Positions 1 to 5,174 of a stretch of DNA of 8,626 bases are shown here, piece by piece. The notes beneath the pieces were generated by a model that saw nothing but the letters and a program-made list of their open reading frames with translations, was not told where the DNA came from and made no database searches. Every line of letters starts with the position of its first letter. Within the stretch, counting starts at the first letter, position 1. The stretch is from Frankiaceae bacterium (GTDB lineage Bacteria > Actinomycetota > Actinomycetes > Frankiales > Frankiaceae). The position numbers and the translations under genes were made by a program. The DNA lies in the NCBI GenBank assembly GCA_030840885.1, contig JAVEDQ010000535.1, positions 1 to 8,626 of the forward strand. The letters are read 5' to 3'.

Positions 1-169
1 TGCCGTGGACGTCGGCCTTCGAGGGCGGCGGGGCGATGGTGGCAGCGGCGCTCGTTGCGGCGCCGTCGCCAGCCCCGGGGTTGGTTGTGCAGCCGGAGAG
101 CAGCGCTGTCCCCGCGAGCAGGGTGGCGGCGAGCAGGGCGGGAGCGAGCAGGAGGCGGCGAGACCCCAT
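1..169 (-). CDS. Lipoprotein, N-terminal part (runs off left edge)
   Basis: The minus strand from ATG at 169 is open to the window edge, giving 56 residues. The start is MGSRRLLLAPALL, a positively charged n-region (R4, R5) and a long Leu/Ala hydrophobic stretch, followed by a lipobox LLSGC with the lipidated cysteine at residue 27. After Cys27 comes a low-complexity Thr/Ala/Pro/Gly stretch, typical of the linker that tethers a secreted domain to the membrane outer face. A good Shine-Dalgarno (AAGGAGA) lies 8 nt before the ATG, which supports this start. The mature domain is outside the window, so the function cannot be given. It diverges from the thioesterase gene and may share regulation through the palindrome at 228-241. 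Confident as a lipoprotein; unknown beyond that. Confidence 0.8.
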   Translation of the reverse strand, partial: MGSRRLLLAPALLAATLLAGTALLSGCTTNPGAGDGAATSAAATIAPPPSKADVHG

Positions 170-227
170 CGGTGGTTCTCCTTCACGTACCGGCTGGCGG
201 AACCGGCACCACGAATTCTGCGCGCTC

Positions 228-241
228 GTGTGAGCTCACAC
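228..241. promoter_or_regulatory. Perfect 14-bp palindrome, candidate operator
   Basis: GTGTGAGCTCACAC is a perfect inverted repeat with no spacer. Its centre (234.5) is almost exactly midway between the two divergent start codons at 169 and 301. This placement suits a dimeric regulator controlling both the lipoprotein and the thioesterase gene. The half-site TGTGAGC resembles that of LacI-family operators, but with the two half-sites overlapping by GC. No regulator gene is adjacent, so the binding protein is unknown. Confidence 0.45.
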
Positions 242-276
242 CCGTTCTTTCGGCCATGTGCCCCGAGGCAAAAGGT

Positions 277-300
277 GTCCCGGGCTGAAAGGCTCGGGAC
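277..300 (+). promoter_or_regulatory. Hairpin abutting the thioesterase start codon, with the ribosome binding site in its loop
   Basis: Arms GTCCCGGGC (277-285) and GCTCGGGAC (292-300) can pair over 9 bp, including one G-U pair, around the loop TGAAAG (286-291). The only Shine-Dalgarno-like sequence, GAAAGG (287-292), fills the loop and the first stem base, 8 nt before GTG 301. The structure would exist in the mRNA if transcription starts upstream of 277. Whether it regulates translation is inference. Confidence 0.4.
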
Positions 301-759
301 GTGTCCGCGTCCCAGATCTCCCGCACCGACGTCGATCCCCGCAGCCTCCGACGCGCGGACTTCCCGGTCCTGCGTCCGCAGCAGACGCGGTGGTCCGACG
401 ACGACGTCTACGGCCACGTCAACAATGTCGTCCACTACCTGATGTTCGACACGCTCGTGAACGCCTGGCTCATCGAGGCGAGTGGCATCGACATCCGGCG
501 CCTGCCGGCGGTCGGGCTCGTGGTCGAGACCTCGTGCCGCTACTTCGCCGAGCTCCGCTTCCCCGAGACGGTGACCGGTGGGCTCGCGGTGGAGAAAGTG
601 GGCACCAGCAGCGTCGTCTACCGCCTGGCGTTGTTCGGTCAGCACGACGAGGGTCCAGCCGCCCTCGGGCGCTTCGTCCACGTCTACGTCGACCAAACGA
701 CGCGTCGTCCGGTGCCGGTGCCCGAGCCGATCCGCGTCGCTCTGGCGAAGCTCGTCTAG
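301..759 (+). CDS. Acyl-CoA thioesterase, 4HBT hotdog-fold family
   Basis: The product is a 152-residue cytosolic enzyme predicted to hydrolyse an acyl-CoA thioester to free acid and CoA. The diagnostic block is at residues 31-51: WSDDDVYGHVNN followed by HYLMFDT, the active-site helix of the 4-hydroxybenzoyl-CoA thioesterase (YbgC/FcbC-like) family. Asp35 is the likely catalytic acid by family analogy. The length is usual for a single-hotdog protein that works as a dimer or tetramer. The start is GTG 301, with GAAAGG 8 nt upstream. The physiological substrate cannot be told from sequence; many actinobacterial paralogues are uncharacterised. The gene is monocistronic here: it diverges from the lipoprotein gene and its stop lies 3 bp from the convergent ubiX stop, so its transcript probably reads into the ubiX antisense strand. 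Confidence 0.85.
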   Translation: MSASQISRTDVDPRSLRRADFPVLRPQQTRWSDDDVYGHVNNVVHYLMFDTLVNAWLIEASGIDIRRLPAVGLVVETSCRYFAELRFPETVTGGLAVEKVGTSSVVYRLALFGQHDEGPAALGRFVHVYVDQTTRRPVPVPEPIRVALAKLV

Positions 760-766
760 GACCTAG
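756..766. repeat. Short palindrome holding both convergent stop codons
   Basis: CTAGG-A-CCTAG is a perfect 5-bp inverted repeat with a 1-bp centre. It contains the thioesterase TAG (757-759) and the ubiX TAG (765-763, minus strand). The arms are too short and the loop too small for a stable terminator, and no T-run follows. The CTAG tetranucleotide, often scarce in bacterial genomes, occurs twice here simply because both stops are TAG preceded by C. Confidence 0.35.
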
Positions 767-1401
767 TCGGCGGTGCCGTCGTCCGCGACGCCGCCACGGG
801 CCATGGAGTTCCGCAGCGCCTCGTCCCAGCGCGGGACGACGTCGGTGTGGATCCCGAACTGGTCGAGGGCGCGGCCGACCGACTGGTCGACCACCTCCTC
901 CAGCGTCGTCGGGCGGGAGTAGAACGCCGGCACCGGCGGGAAGATGACGCCACCGGCCTCGGTGATCGTCGTCATGTTGCGCAGGTGGATCAGGTTGAGC
1001 GGGGCCTCGCGGACCATCAGCACCAGCCGTCGCCGTTCCTTGAGTACGACGTCTGCGGCCCGTGTCACCAGCGACGAGGTGACGCCGCTGGCGATCTCGC
1101 CGACGGTGCGCATGGAGGCCGGCGCGATGAGCATCCCCCGGGTCAGGAACGAGCCCGAGGCGATGGGCGCGCCGACATCGGAGACGCCGTAGACGTGGTC
1201 GGCGCGGGCCTCGAGCTCGGCGCGGCTGAGGTCGGTCTCGTAGGCGCGGGTCAGCTGCGCGGCGCGGCTGACCACGAGGTGGCTCTCGATGCCGGCCTCG
1301 CGCAGCAGGTCGAGCGCGCGGACCGCGTAGACGATGCCGGTGGCGCCGGAGACGCCGACCACCAGCCGGTCAGGGGTGCCTGCCCCGGCAGCGCTGGTCA
1401 C
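763..1401 (-). CDS. ubiX: Flavin prenyltransferase UbiX
   Basis: The 212-residue product is predicted to join a dimethylallyl group to FMN to make prenylated FMN, the cofactor of UbiD-family decarboxylases. The Rossmann-like FMN motif GVSGATG is at residues 16-22, APASM at 93-97, and the block RAADVVLKERRRL at 114-126 is followed by REAPLNLIHL at 131-140. Arg114, Lys121, Arg131, Glu132 and Tyr161 sit at a constant offset of 8 from the residues I recall as catalytic in the Pseudomonas aeruginosa enzyme (122, 129, 139, 140, 169), so the active site looks intact. The start chosen is GTG 1401, 4 bp after the ABC-F stop, with GAGGG 8 nt upstream inside the ABC-F 3' end. A longer in-frame start at 1500 would overlap the ABC-F gene by about 100 bp and adds residues unlike the family. 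No ubiD partner lies in the window. Related Pad1 and LpdB proteins share the fold and reaction. Confidence 0.92.
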   Translation of the reverse strand: MTSAAGAGTPDRLVVGVSGATGIVYAVRALDLLREAGIESHLVVSRAAQLTRAYETDLSRAELEARADHVYGVSDVGAPIASGSFLTRGMLIAPASMRTVGEIASGVTSSLVTRAADVVLKERRRLVLMVREAPLNLIHLRNMTTITEAGGVIFPPVPAFYSRPTTLEEVVDQSVGRALDQFGIHTDVVPRWDEALRNSMARGGVADDGTAD

Positions 1402-1405
1402 GTCT

Positions 1406-3196
1406 CTAACCCTCGGCCAGATCGAGCCAGGCGTCCTCGGCCGAGATCTTCTCGGCGAGGACCTCGCGCAACTCGGCGTCCAGGGCCAACGCCTTCGCAT
1501 GGTCGGCGGCGGCCTCGGCGAGCTGCTCGTGCAGCGCCTTCTCCCGCTTGTCGAGCCGGACGATCAACCGTTCGAGGCGGGTCAGTTCCTTGCCGCGGGC
1601 CTTCTCGTCCACGCGGGTGTCGCCTCCGCGGCTCTCCCCGCCGCGACTGTTCCCGCCGGTCGGTACCGGCTCGCCCGATACTGCGGGGGTGGCTCCGCCC
1701 TTGGCGCGGCGTTCCAGGTACTCGTCGATGCCCCCGATCATCTGCCGGAGGCTGCCGTCCCCGAGCAGGGCCATCGTGGAGTCGGCGACCCGCTCGACGA
1801 AGTACCGGTCGTGGCTGACGACGATGAGCGTGCCGGGCCAGCCGTCGAGCACGTCCTCGAGCGCCTGCAGGGTTTCGATGTCGAGGTCGTTGGTCGGCTC
1901 GTCGAGCAGCAGCACGTTGGCGCCGCCGAGCAGCAGCCGGAGGATCTGCAGCCGACGGCGCTCACCGCCGGACAGGTCGCCGACGCGGGTCCACTGCTTG
2001 GCGGCCGCGAAGCCGAACGACTCCAGCAGCTGCCCGGCCGTGAGCTCGCGTGACCCGCCCGATTCGACGGCGAGGTAGCGGCCGACCTCCTCGACCGCTT
2101 CCAGCACGCGCAGCCGCGGGTCGAGCTCGGCGACCAGCTGGGAGAGGTAGGCCGGCCGGACCGTCTGCCCGACCGCGATGTGGCCGGCCATCGCCTGCAA
2201 CTCCCCGGCGAGCAGCCGCAGCAGCGTGCTCTTACCGGCGCCGTTGACGCCGACAACGGCGAGCCGGTCGCCGGGTCCGATGCGCCAGGTGACGTGCTCG
2301 AGCAGCTTCTTCTCGCCGTAGCCGAGTGTCACGTCCTCGACGTCGTAGACCGACTTGCCGAGCCGCGCCGAGGCAGCACGCAGCAGGGTCATGGACTGTC
2401 GCGCGGGCGGCTCGTCGGCGATGAGCGCGTTGGCCGCGTCGATGCGGAACTGCGGCTTCGATGTCCGGGCCGGCGGACCGCGGCGGAGCCACGCCAGCTC
2501 CTTGCGCAGCAGGTTCGAACGGCGCGCCTCGGTGGTCGCGGCCACCCGCTCCCGCTCAGCGCGGGCGAGCACGTAGGCGGCGTACCCACCCTCGTAGGCG
2601 TTGACGGCACCCCCGGCGACCTCCCACGTGACGTCGCAGACCTCGTCGAGGAACCAGCGGTCGTGGGTGACGACGAGCAGCGCGCGACGGCGGCGGCGCA
2701 GGAAGTCGGCGAGCCACGCCACCCCCTCGACGTCGAGGTGGTTCGTCGGCTCGTCGAGGACCAGCAGGTCCAGGCCCTCGAGAGCGTCGGTGACCAGCAG
2801 GCGGGCCAGCGCGACGCGACGCCGCTCGCCGCCGGAGAGATGGGTCGTGTCCTCGTGCAGGCGGTGGCGGATCTCGAGGCCGTCGAGCACCGAACGGGTC
2901 GCGGCACTGCCCGCCCACTCGTGCTCGATGCGGTCACCCAGCACGAGCGAGCCGATCGTGCCGGCCGGCAGCACGTCGGTCTGGTCGAGCAGGCCGATGC
3001 GGAGGTCGCTGCGGGCGGCGACGCGTCCTTCGTCCGGTGCCTCGCGTTCGGCGACGATGCGCAGCAGCGTGCTCTTGCCGGCGCCGTTGCGGCCGACGAC
3101 GCCGATGCGCTGCGTGTCGTCGATGCCGAGGCTGACCCCGTCGAGGAGCGTCGTGGTGCCGTGCGTCTTGCGGACGGCGTCGAGTGTGAGGAGCAC
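1406..3196 (-). CDS. ABC-F family ATPase, Uup-like
   Basis: The 596-residue protein has two ABC ATPase domains and no membrane segments, the layout of ABC-F proteins that act on ribosomes rather than in transport. Domain 1 has Walker A GRNGAGKS at residues 35-42, signature LSGGE at 120-124, Walker B LLVLDEP at 144-150 and switch His178. Domain 2 has GVNGAGKS at 316-323, LSGGE at 408-412, LLLDEP at 429-434 and switch His462. Between them, residues about 210-285 form the charged linker (P-site tRNA interaction motif region), including the block ELAWLRRGPPARTSKP seen in Uup-type proteins. A Gly/Arg-rich linker (about 500-530) leads to a C-terminal coiled coil (about 535-596), also Uup-like. The start is GTG 3196; no good Shine-Dalgarno precedes it, and a TAACCT -10-like hexamer 9 nt upstream suggests a nearly leaderless transcript. 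It probably forms an operon with ubiX. An antibiotic-resistance (ARE) role is possible but not indicated. Confidence 0.93.
   Translation of the reverse strand: MLLTLDAVRKTHGTTTLLDGVSLGIDDTQRIGVVGRNGAGKSTLLRIVAEREAPDEGRVAARSDLRIGLLDQTDVLPAGTIGSLVLGDRIEHEWAGSAATRSVLDGLEIRHRLHEDTTHLSGGERRRVALARLLVTDALEGLDLLVLDEPTNHLDVEGVAWLADFLRRRRRALLVVTHDRWFLDEVCDVTWEVAGGAVNAYEGGYAAYVLARAERERVAATTEARRSNLLRKELAWLRRGPPARTSKPQFRIDAANALIADEPPARQSMTLLRAASARLGKSVYDVEDVTLGYGEKKLLEHVTWRIGPGDRLAVVGVNGAGKSTLLRLLAGELQAMAGHIAVGQTVRPAYLSQLVAELDPRLRVLEAVEEVGRYLAVESGGSRELTAGQLLESFGFAAAKQWTRVGDLSGGERRRLQILRLLLGGANVLLLDEPTNDLDIETLQALEDVLDGWPGTLIVVSHDRYFVERVADSTMALLGDGSLRQMIGGIDEYLERRAKGGATPAVSGEPVPTGGNSRGGESRGGDTRVDEKARGKELTRLERLIVRLDKREKALHEQLAEAAADHAKALALDAELREVLAEKISAEDAWLDLAEG
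1613..1657 (-). repeat. Three tandem 15-bp repeats inside the ABC-F gene
   Basis: Reading the minus strand, three consecutive 15-bp units encode GGNSR, GGESR and GGDTR (residues 514-528). They lie in the linker between the second ATPase domain and the C-terminal coiled coil. The units are similar but not identical (for example GGCGGGAACAGTCGC then GGCGGGGAGAGCCGC), which suggests an old duplication. The RGG-like content could favour RNA contact; that is speculation. Confidence 0.6.
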
Positions 3197-3256
3197 GGTC
3201 GTTCCAGGTTATCGGGGCGGTGACGCATCGGTCGGTCGGGCCCGCAGACTGGCAAC
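3197..3256. promoter_or_regulatory. Divergent promoter region between ABC-F and Nudix genes
   Basis: Sixty bases separate the two GTG starts, and neither gene has a convincing Shine-Dalgarno. On the minus strand, TAACCT (3211-3206) fits the actinobacterial -10 pattern TANNNT and would place the transcript start about 3 nt before GTG 3196. On the plus strand the hexamer CAGACT (3245-3250) is in the right place for a leaderless start at GTG 3257 but is a poorer match. No clear -35 is seen on either side. Confidence 0.3.
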
Positions 3257-3667
3257 GTGACGCAGGTGGTGGTGGGGGCGGCGCTGCTCCACGAGGGACG
3301 GTTGCTGGCCGCCCGGCGGACGTCGCCGCCGGAACTCGCGGGGTTGTGGGAGTTCCCGGGCGGCAAGGTCGAGCCGGGGGAGTCCGAGGCGGCCGCGCTG
3401 GAGCGGGAGTGCCGGGAGGAACTCGGTGCCGACGTCGAGGTCGGGACGTTGCTCGGCGAGGTCGACGTGCCGGTCGGGACGCTGCGGGTCTATCGCACGA
3501 CCCTGCGCCGCGGGGGCGTCGAGAACCGGGAGCACGGCGCCCTGCGCTGGCTCAACCGGGCGGAGCTGTTCGAGGTCGACTGGATCCCGGTCGACCTCGC
3601 GCTCGTCCGGCTGCTGGCCAATGAGCTCGCCGCGCCGGAGTGCGGAGTTGGTAGCGGAGAGAGGTGA
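3257..3667 (+). CDS. MutT-like Nudix hydrolase
   Basis: The 136-residue cytosolic protein carries a complete Nudix box at residues 36-58, matching GX5EX7REUXEEXGU with Gly36, Glu42, Arg50, Glu51, Glu54, Glu55 and Gly57; the glutamates bind the Mg ions that activate water. The preceding block GLWEFPGGK and the later HGALRWLNRAELFEVDWIPVD are typical of the MutT/NudG group, which cleaves oxidised or modified nucleoside triphosphates such as 8-oxo-dGTP or 5-methyl-dCTP to the monophosphate. It probably sanitises the nucleotide pool, but the exact substrate cannot be read from sequence. The start at GTG 3257 puts the first beta strand (TQVVVGAALLHEGRLLAAR) at the very N-terminus, as in the family. 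The stop overlaps the next gene's start by 4 nt (GTGA, 3664-3667), implying translational coupling with the lipase-like hydrolase. Confidence 0.9.
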   Translation: MTQVVVGAALLHEGRLLAARRTSPPELAGLWEFPGGKVEPGESEAAALERECREELGADVEVGTLLGEVDVPVGTLRVYRTTLRRGGVENREHGALRWLNRAELFEVDWIPVDLALVRLLANELAAPECGVGSGER

Positions 3668-4578
3668 CGGGCATCATCGCCAACATGGCCGCTGACAGCT
3701 CCGGTTCTCTCGCACACGACAGCTCGGACGAGTTCCCCTCCGAGCTCCCCGAGGTGCTCGGCACCACGTTGGACTCGCTCGTCCCCGACTCGGTCATCGA
3801 TTCGGCCTTCTCGCCGACGCCGCCGGGTACCGAGGAGCCGCAACGGCGCTGGTGGGGCCGGCACATCAGTGAGTTCCGGTGGCAGGCGGAGCTCGCGATG
3901 CTGACGCTGGACCCGGTCTTCTACGGCATCGGCGTGCCGCACGGCAACGGCCAGCCGGTGATGCTGATCCCGGGCTTCCTCGCCGCGGACATGTCGCTGT
4001 CGGTCATGGGCGGGTGGTTGTTCCGGCTGGGCTACCGGCCGCGCCGCTCGGGCATCACGCTGGCCAACGTCGACTGCTCCGACCGGGCCGTCGACCGGTT
4101 GGAGAAGCGGCTGGAGAACATCGTCCGCTCGACGGGGCGTCGGGCGGCGATCGTCGGTCACAGCCGGGGCGGCCACTTCGCGAAGGCCCTCGGGGCCCGG
4201 CGTCCGGACCTCGTGGCCCGCGTCATCTCGATGGGCTCGGGCCTGGACACCCCGTTCGACATCTCGGTGCCGACCAAGGCGATGGTCAGCGGCGTCCGGT
4301 CGGTCCTGCACCGGGTCAGCACGCAGTCGAAGGAGCGGGGGTGCCTCACCGCGACCTGCGACTGCCCCTTCACCCGCGACTACGCCGCGCCGTTCCCGAC
4401 CGACCAGGTGCCGCTGACCTCGATCTACAGCTGGGGCGACGGGGTGGTGTGGCCGCCGGCGTGCATCGTCGACTACGCCACCAACATCCGCGTCCCGGGC
4501 AGCCATGTCGGGCTCGCCTTCAACCGGCACGCCTACCGCGCGATCGCGAAGACGCTGGCGCCGAAGCCCGAGAACTGA
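3664..4578 (+). CDS. Lipase-like alpha/beta hydrolase
   Basis: The 304-residue protein has an alpha/beta hydrolase fold similar to actinobacterial esterase/lipase proteins. After a hydrophilic N-terminal stretch of about 75 residues comes the strand PVMLIPGFLAAD (98-109; oxyanion region), then the nucleophile elbow GHSRGG with Ser167. The likely acid is Asp259 (in SWGDGVVWPPAC) and the likely histidine His281 (in GSHVGLAFN). There is no signal peptide, so it should be cytosolic. Cys227, Cys232 and Cys234 form a cluster (CLTATCDC), and Cys138 and Cys267 are also present; a structural or redox role is possible. The natural ester substrate is unknown. GTG 3664 was chosen because GGAGA lies just upstream and it overlaps the Nudix stop; an ATG at 3685 has no ribosome binding site. 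The operon partner is the Nudix gene, which gives little clue to function. It converges on the toxin gene. Confidence 0.85.
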   Translation: MTGIIANMAADSSGSLAHDSSDEFPSELPEVLGTTLDSLVPDSVIDSAFSPTPPGTEEPQRRWWGRHISEFRWQAELAMLTLDPVFYGIGVPHGNGQPVMLIPGFLAADMSLSVMGGWLFRLGYRPRRSGITLANVDCSDRAVDRLEKRLENIVRSTGRRAAIVGHSRGGHFAKALGARRPDLVARVISMGSGLDTPFDISVPTKAMVSGVRSVLHRVSTQSKERGCLTATCDCPFTRDYAAPFPTDQVPLTSIYSWGDGVVWPPACIVDYATNIRVPGSHVGLAFNRHAYRAIAKTLAPKPEN

Positions 4579-4591
4579 CCGACCGGTCAGT
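4574..4591. terminator. Inverted repeat spanning two convergent stop codons, possible bidirectional terminator
   Basis: Arms ACTGACC (4574-4580) and GGTCAGT (4585-4591) pair perfectly over 7 bp around a GACC loop. The hydrolase TGA (4576-4578) and the toxin TGA (4589-4587, minus strand) sit at mirror positions in the two arms. No T-run follows on either strand, so it would be an atypical factor-independent terminator; a protein-binding palindrome is another option. Confidence 0.4.
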
Positions 4592-4847
4592 GTTCGTAGA
4601 CGTCGCGCCGGTGCCCGACGGTGACGACGACGATCAGCAGCACGTCATCGTCGAGGGTGTAGATGATGCGGTAGTCGCCTACTCGTACCCGCCATGCGGG
4701 TCGACCGCGGAGGGGTCGAGCGGCCGGTGGCCTCGGATCCTCCGCCAGCAGAGCGATCACACCTTGAATGCGACGTGCTACCGGTGGGTCGAGTCGACGA
4801 AGAGCTCGGACGGCAGCTGGTCGCAGTTCGATCCGGTAGCGGCTCAC
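4587..4847 (-). CDS. RelE-family toxin
   Basis: The 86-residue protein is a RelE/ParE-superfamily toxin, most like the RelE branch that cleaves mRNA in the ribosomal A site. It begins VSRYRIELRPAAVRALRRL (the first strand and helix of the fold), then PLRGRPAWRVRVGDYRIIYTLDDD (45-68) and ends VTVGHRRDVYEH. Arg53, Arg55, Arg60, His79, Arg80, Arg81 and Tyr84 are the basic and aromatic residues expected of the catalytic face. GTG 4847 is chosen because it overlaps the antitoxin stop by 4 nt (GTGA), giving coupled translation; a start at 4880 would add 11 residues lying wholly within the antitoxin gene. The gene order antitoxin-toxin is normal for relBE/yefM-yoeB loci. It looks intact. A ParE-like target (gyrase) is less likely given the C-terminal HRRDVY motif, but not excluded. 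Confidence 0.85.
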   Translation of the reverse strand: MSRYRIELRPAAVRALRRLDPPVARRIQGVIALLAEDPRPPAARPLRGRPAWRVRVGDYRIIYTLDDDVLLIVVVTVGHRRDVYEH

Positions 4848-5092
4848 TCCCAGCCCAGGTCGACCTTCGCCTGATCCCACGGGATGCTCGGTCCCTCTTC
4901 AGCCATTGCGGAATCAAAGGCCTCGGCGTCATCGGCGTCGTCGAGTGCGGCGGCAAGACGCGCGTAGTGCTCCGGGCTCACCAGCACGGCGGCGGGCTGG
5001 CCGTAGCGCTCGAGGAACACGGGTTCGGCTCGCGCACGCTCCACCGCCTCCGGCAGGTTCTCCCGCGCGACGCTGATGGGTATCGAGGTCAT
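4844..5092 (-). CDS. Phd/YefM-family antitoxin
   Basis: The 82-residue product is predicted to bind and neutralise the adjacent RelE toxin and repress its own operon. The N-terminal half MTSIPISVARENLPEAVERA followed by EPVFLERYGQPAAVLVSPEHYARL (residues 23-46) is the Phd/YefM DNA-binding and dimerisation fold. The C-terminal half is acidic (DDADDAEAFDSAMAEE), the usual disordered toxin-binding tail. The start at ATG 5092 has no Shine-Dalgarno but sits exactly 7 nt after the last base of TACGAT, a good actinobacterial -10, so a leaderless mRNA is likely. An in-frame TTG at 5107 would add five residues but overlaps that -10 and the operator. The last 4 nt overlap the toxin start. Confidence 0.85.
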   Translation of the reverse strand: MTSIPISVARENLPEAVERARAEPVFLERYGQPAAVLVSPEHYARLAAALDDADDAEAFDSAMAEEGPSIPWDQAKVDLGWE

Positions 5093-5098
5093 GCCGTC

Positions 5099-5128
5099 AT
5101 CGTACAATCACGCTCCAGTTTTGTACAA
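5099..5128 (-). promoter_or_regulatory. Antitoxin-toxin promoter and two-site operator
   Basis: On the minus strand TTGTAC (5128-5123) and TACGAT (5104-5099) are separated by 18 bp and serve as candidate -35 and -10. Each lies in a palindrome: perfect TTGTACAA (5121-5128) and imperfect ATTGTACGAT (5108-5099, one mismatched pair). The palindrome centres are 21 bp apart, two helical turns. YefM-YoeB operators in E. coli are known to carry TGTACA cores, so autorepression by the antitoxin or the antitoxin-toxin complex fits well. Confidence 0.55.
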
Positions 5129-5174
5129 GATGTGGCTGTAGGAGCGAGTAGAGCCTCAGACTGACGAGTCTCGC

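Noticed and set aside
228..241. CRP/Cmr-type site
   Set aside because: The half-sites TGTGA and TCACA are separated by 2 bp, not the 6 bp that CRP-family sites require.
1402..1500. Longer ubiX start at 1500
   Set aside because: It would overlap the ABC-F gene by about 95 bp and add an Arg/Pro-rich stretch unlike UbiX. GTG 1401 has a ribosome site at the right distance.
847..1818. Plus-strand open frame opposite ubiX and the ABC-F 3' end
   Set aside because: It is a shadow of the minus-strand genes, with Arg/Gly-rich low-complexity translation and no motifs.
2180..3223. Plus-strand open frame of 347 codons opposite the ABC-F gene
   Set aside because: It is a mirror frame of the ATPase codons, with no domain and no ribosome site.
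4848..4880. Longer toxin start at 4880
   Set aside because: The extra 11 residues lie wholly within the antitoxin gene and are not RelE-like; GTG 4847 gives the usual 4-nt coupling.
5093..5107. TTG start at 5107 for the antitoxin
   Set aside because: It falls within the -10/operator sequence, has no ribosome site and precedes the usual family N-terminus. ATG 5092 fits a leaderless start.
5158..5171. AGACT-GACG-AGTCT inverted repeat just after the acyl-CoA dehydrogenase stop as a terminator
   Set aside because: The stem is only 5 bp and no T-run follows on the minus strand; too weak to call.
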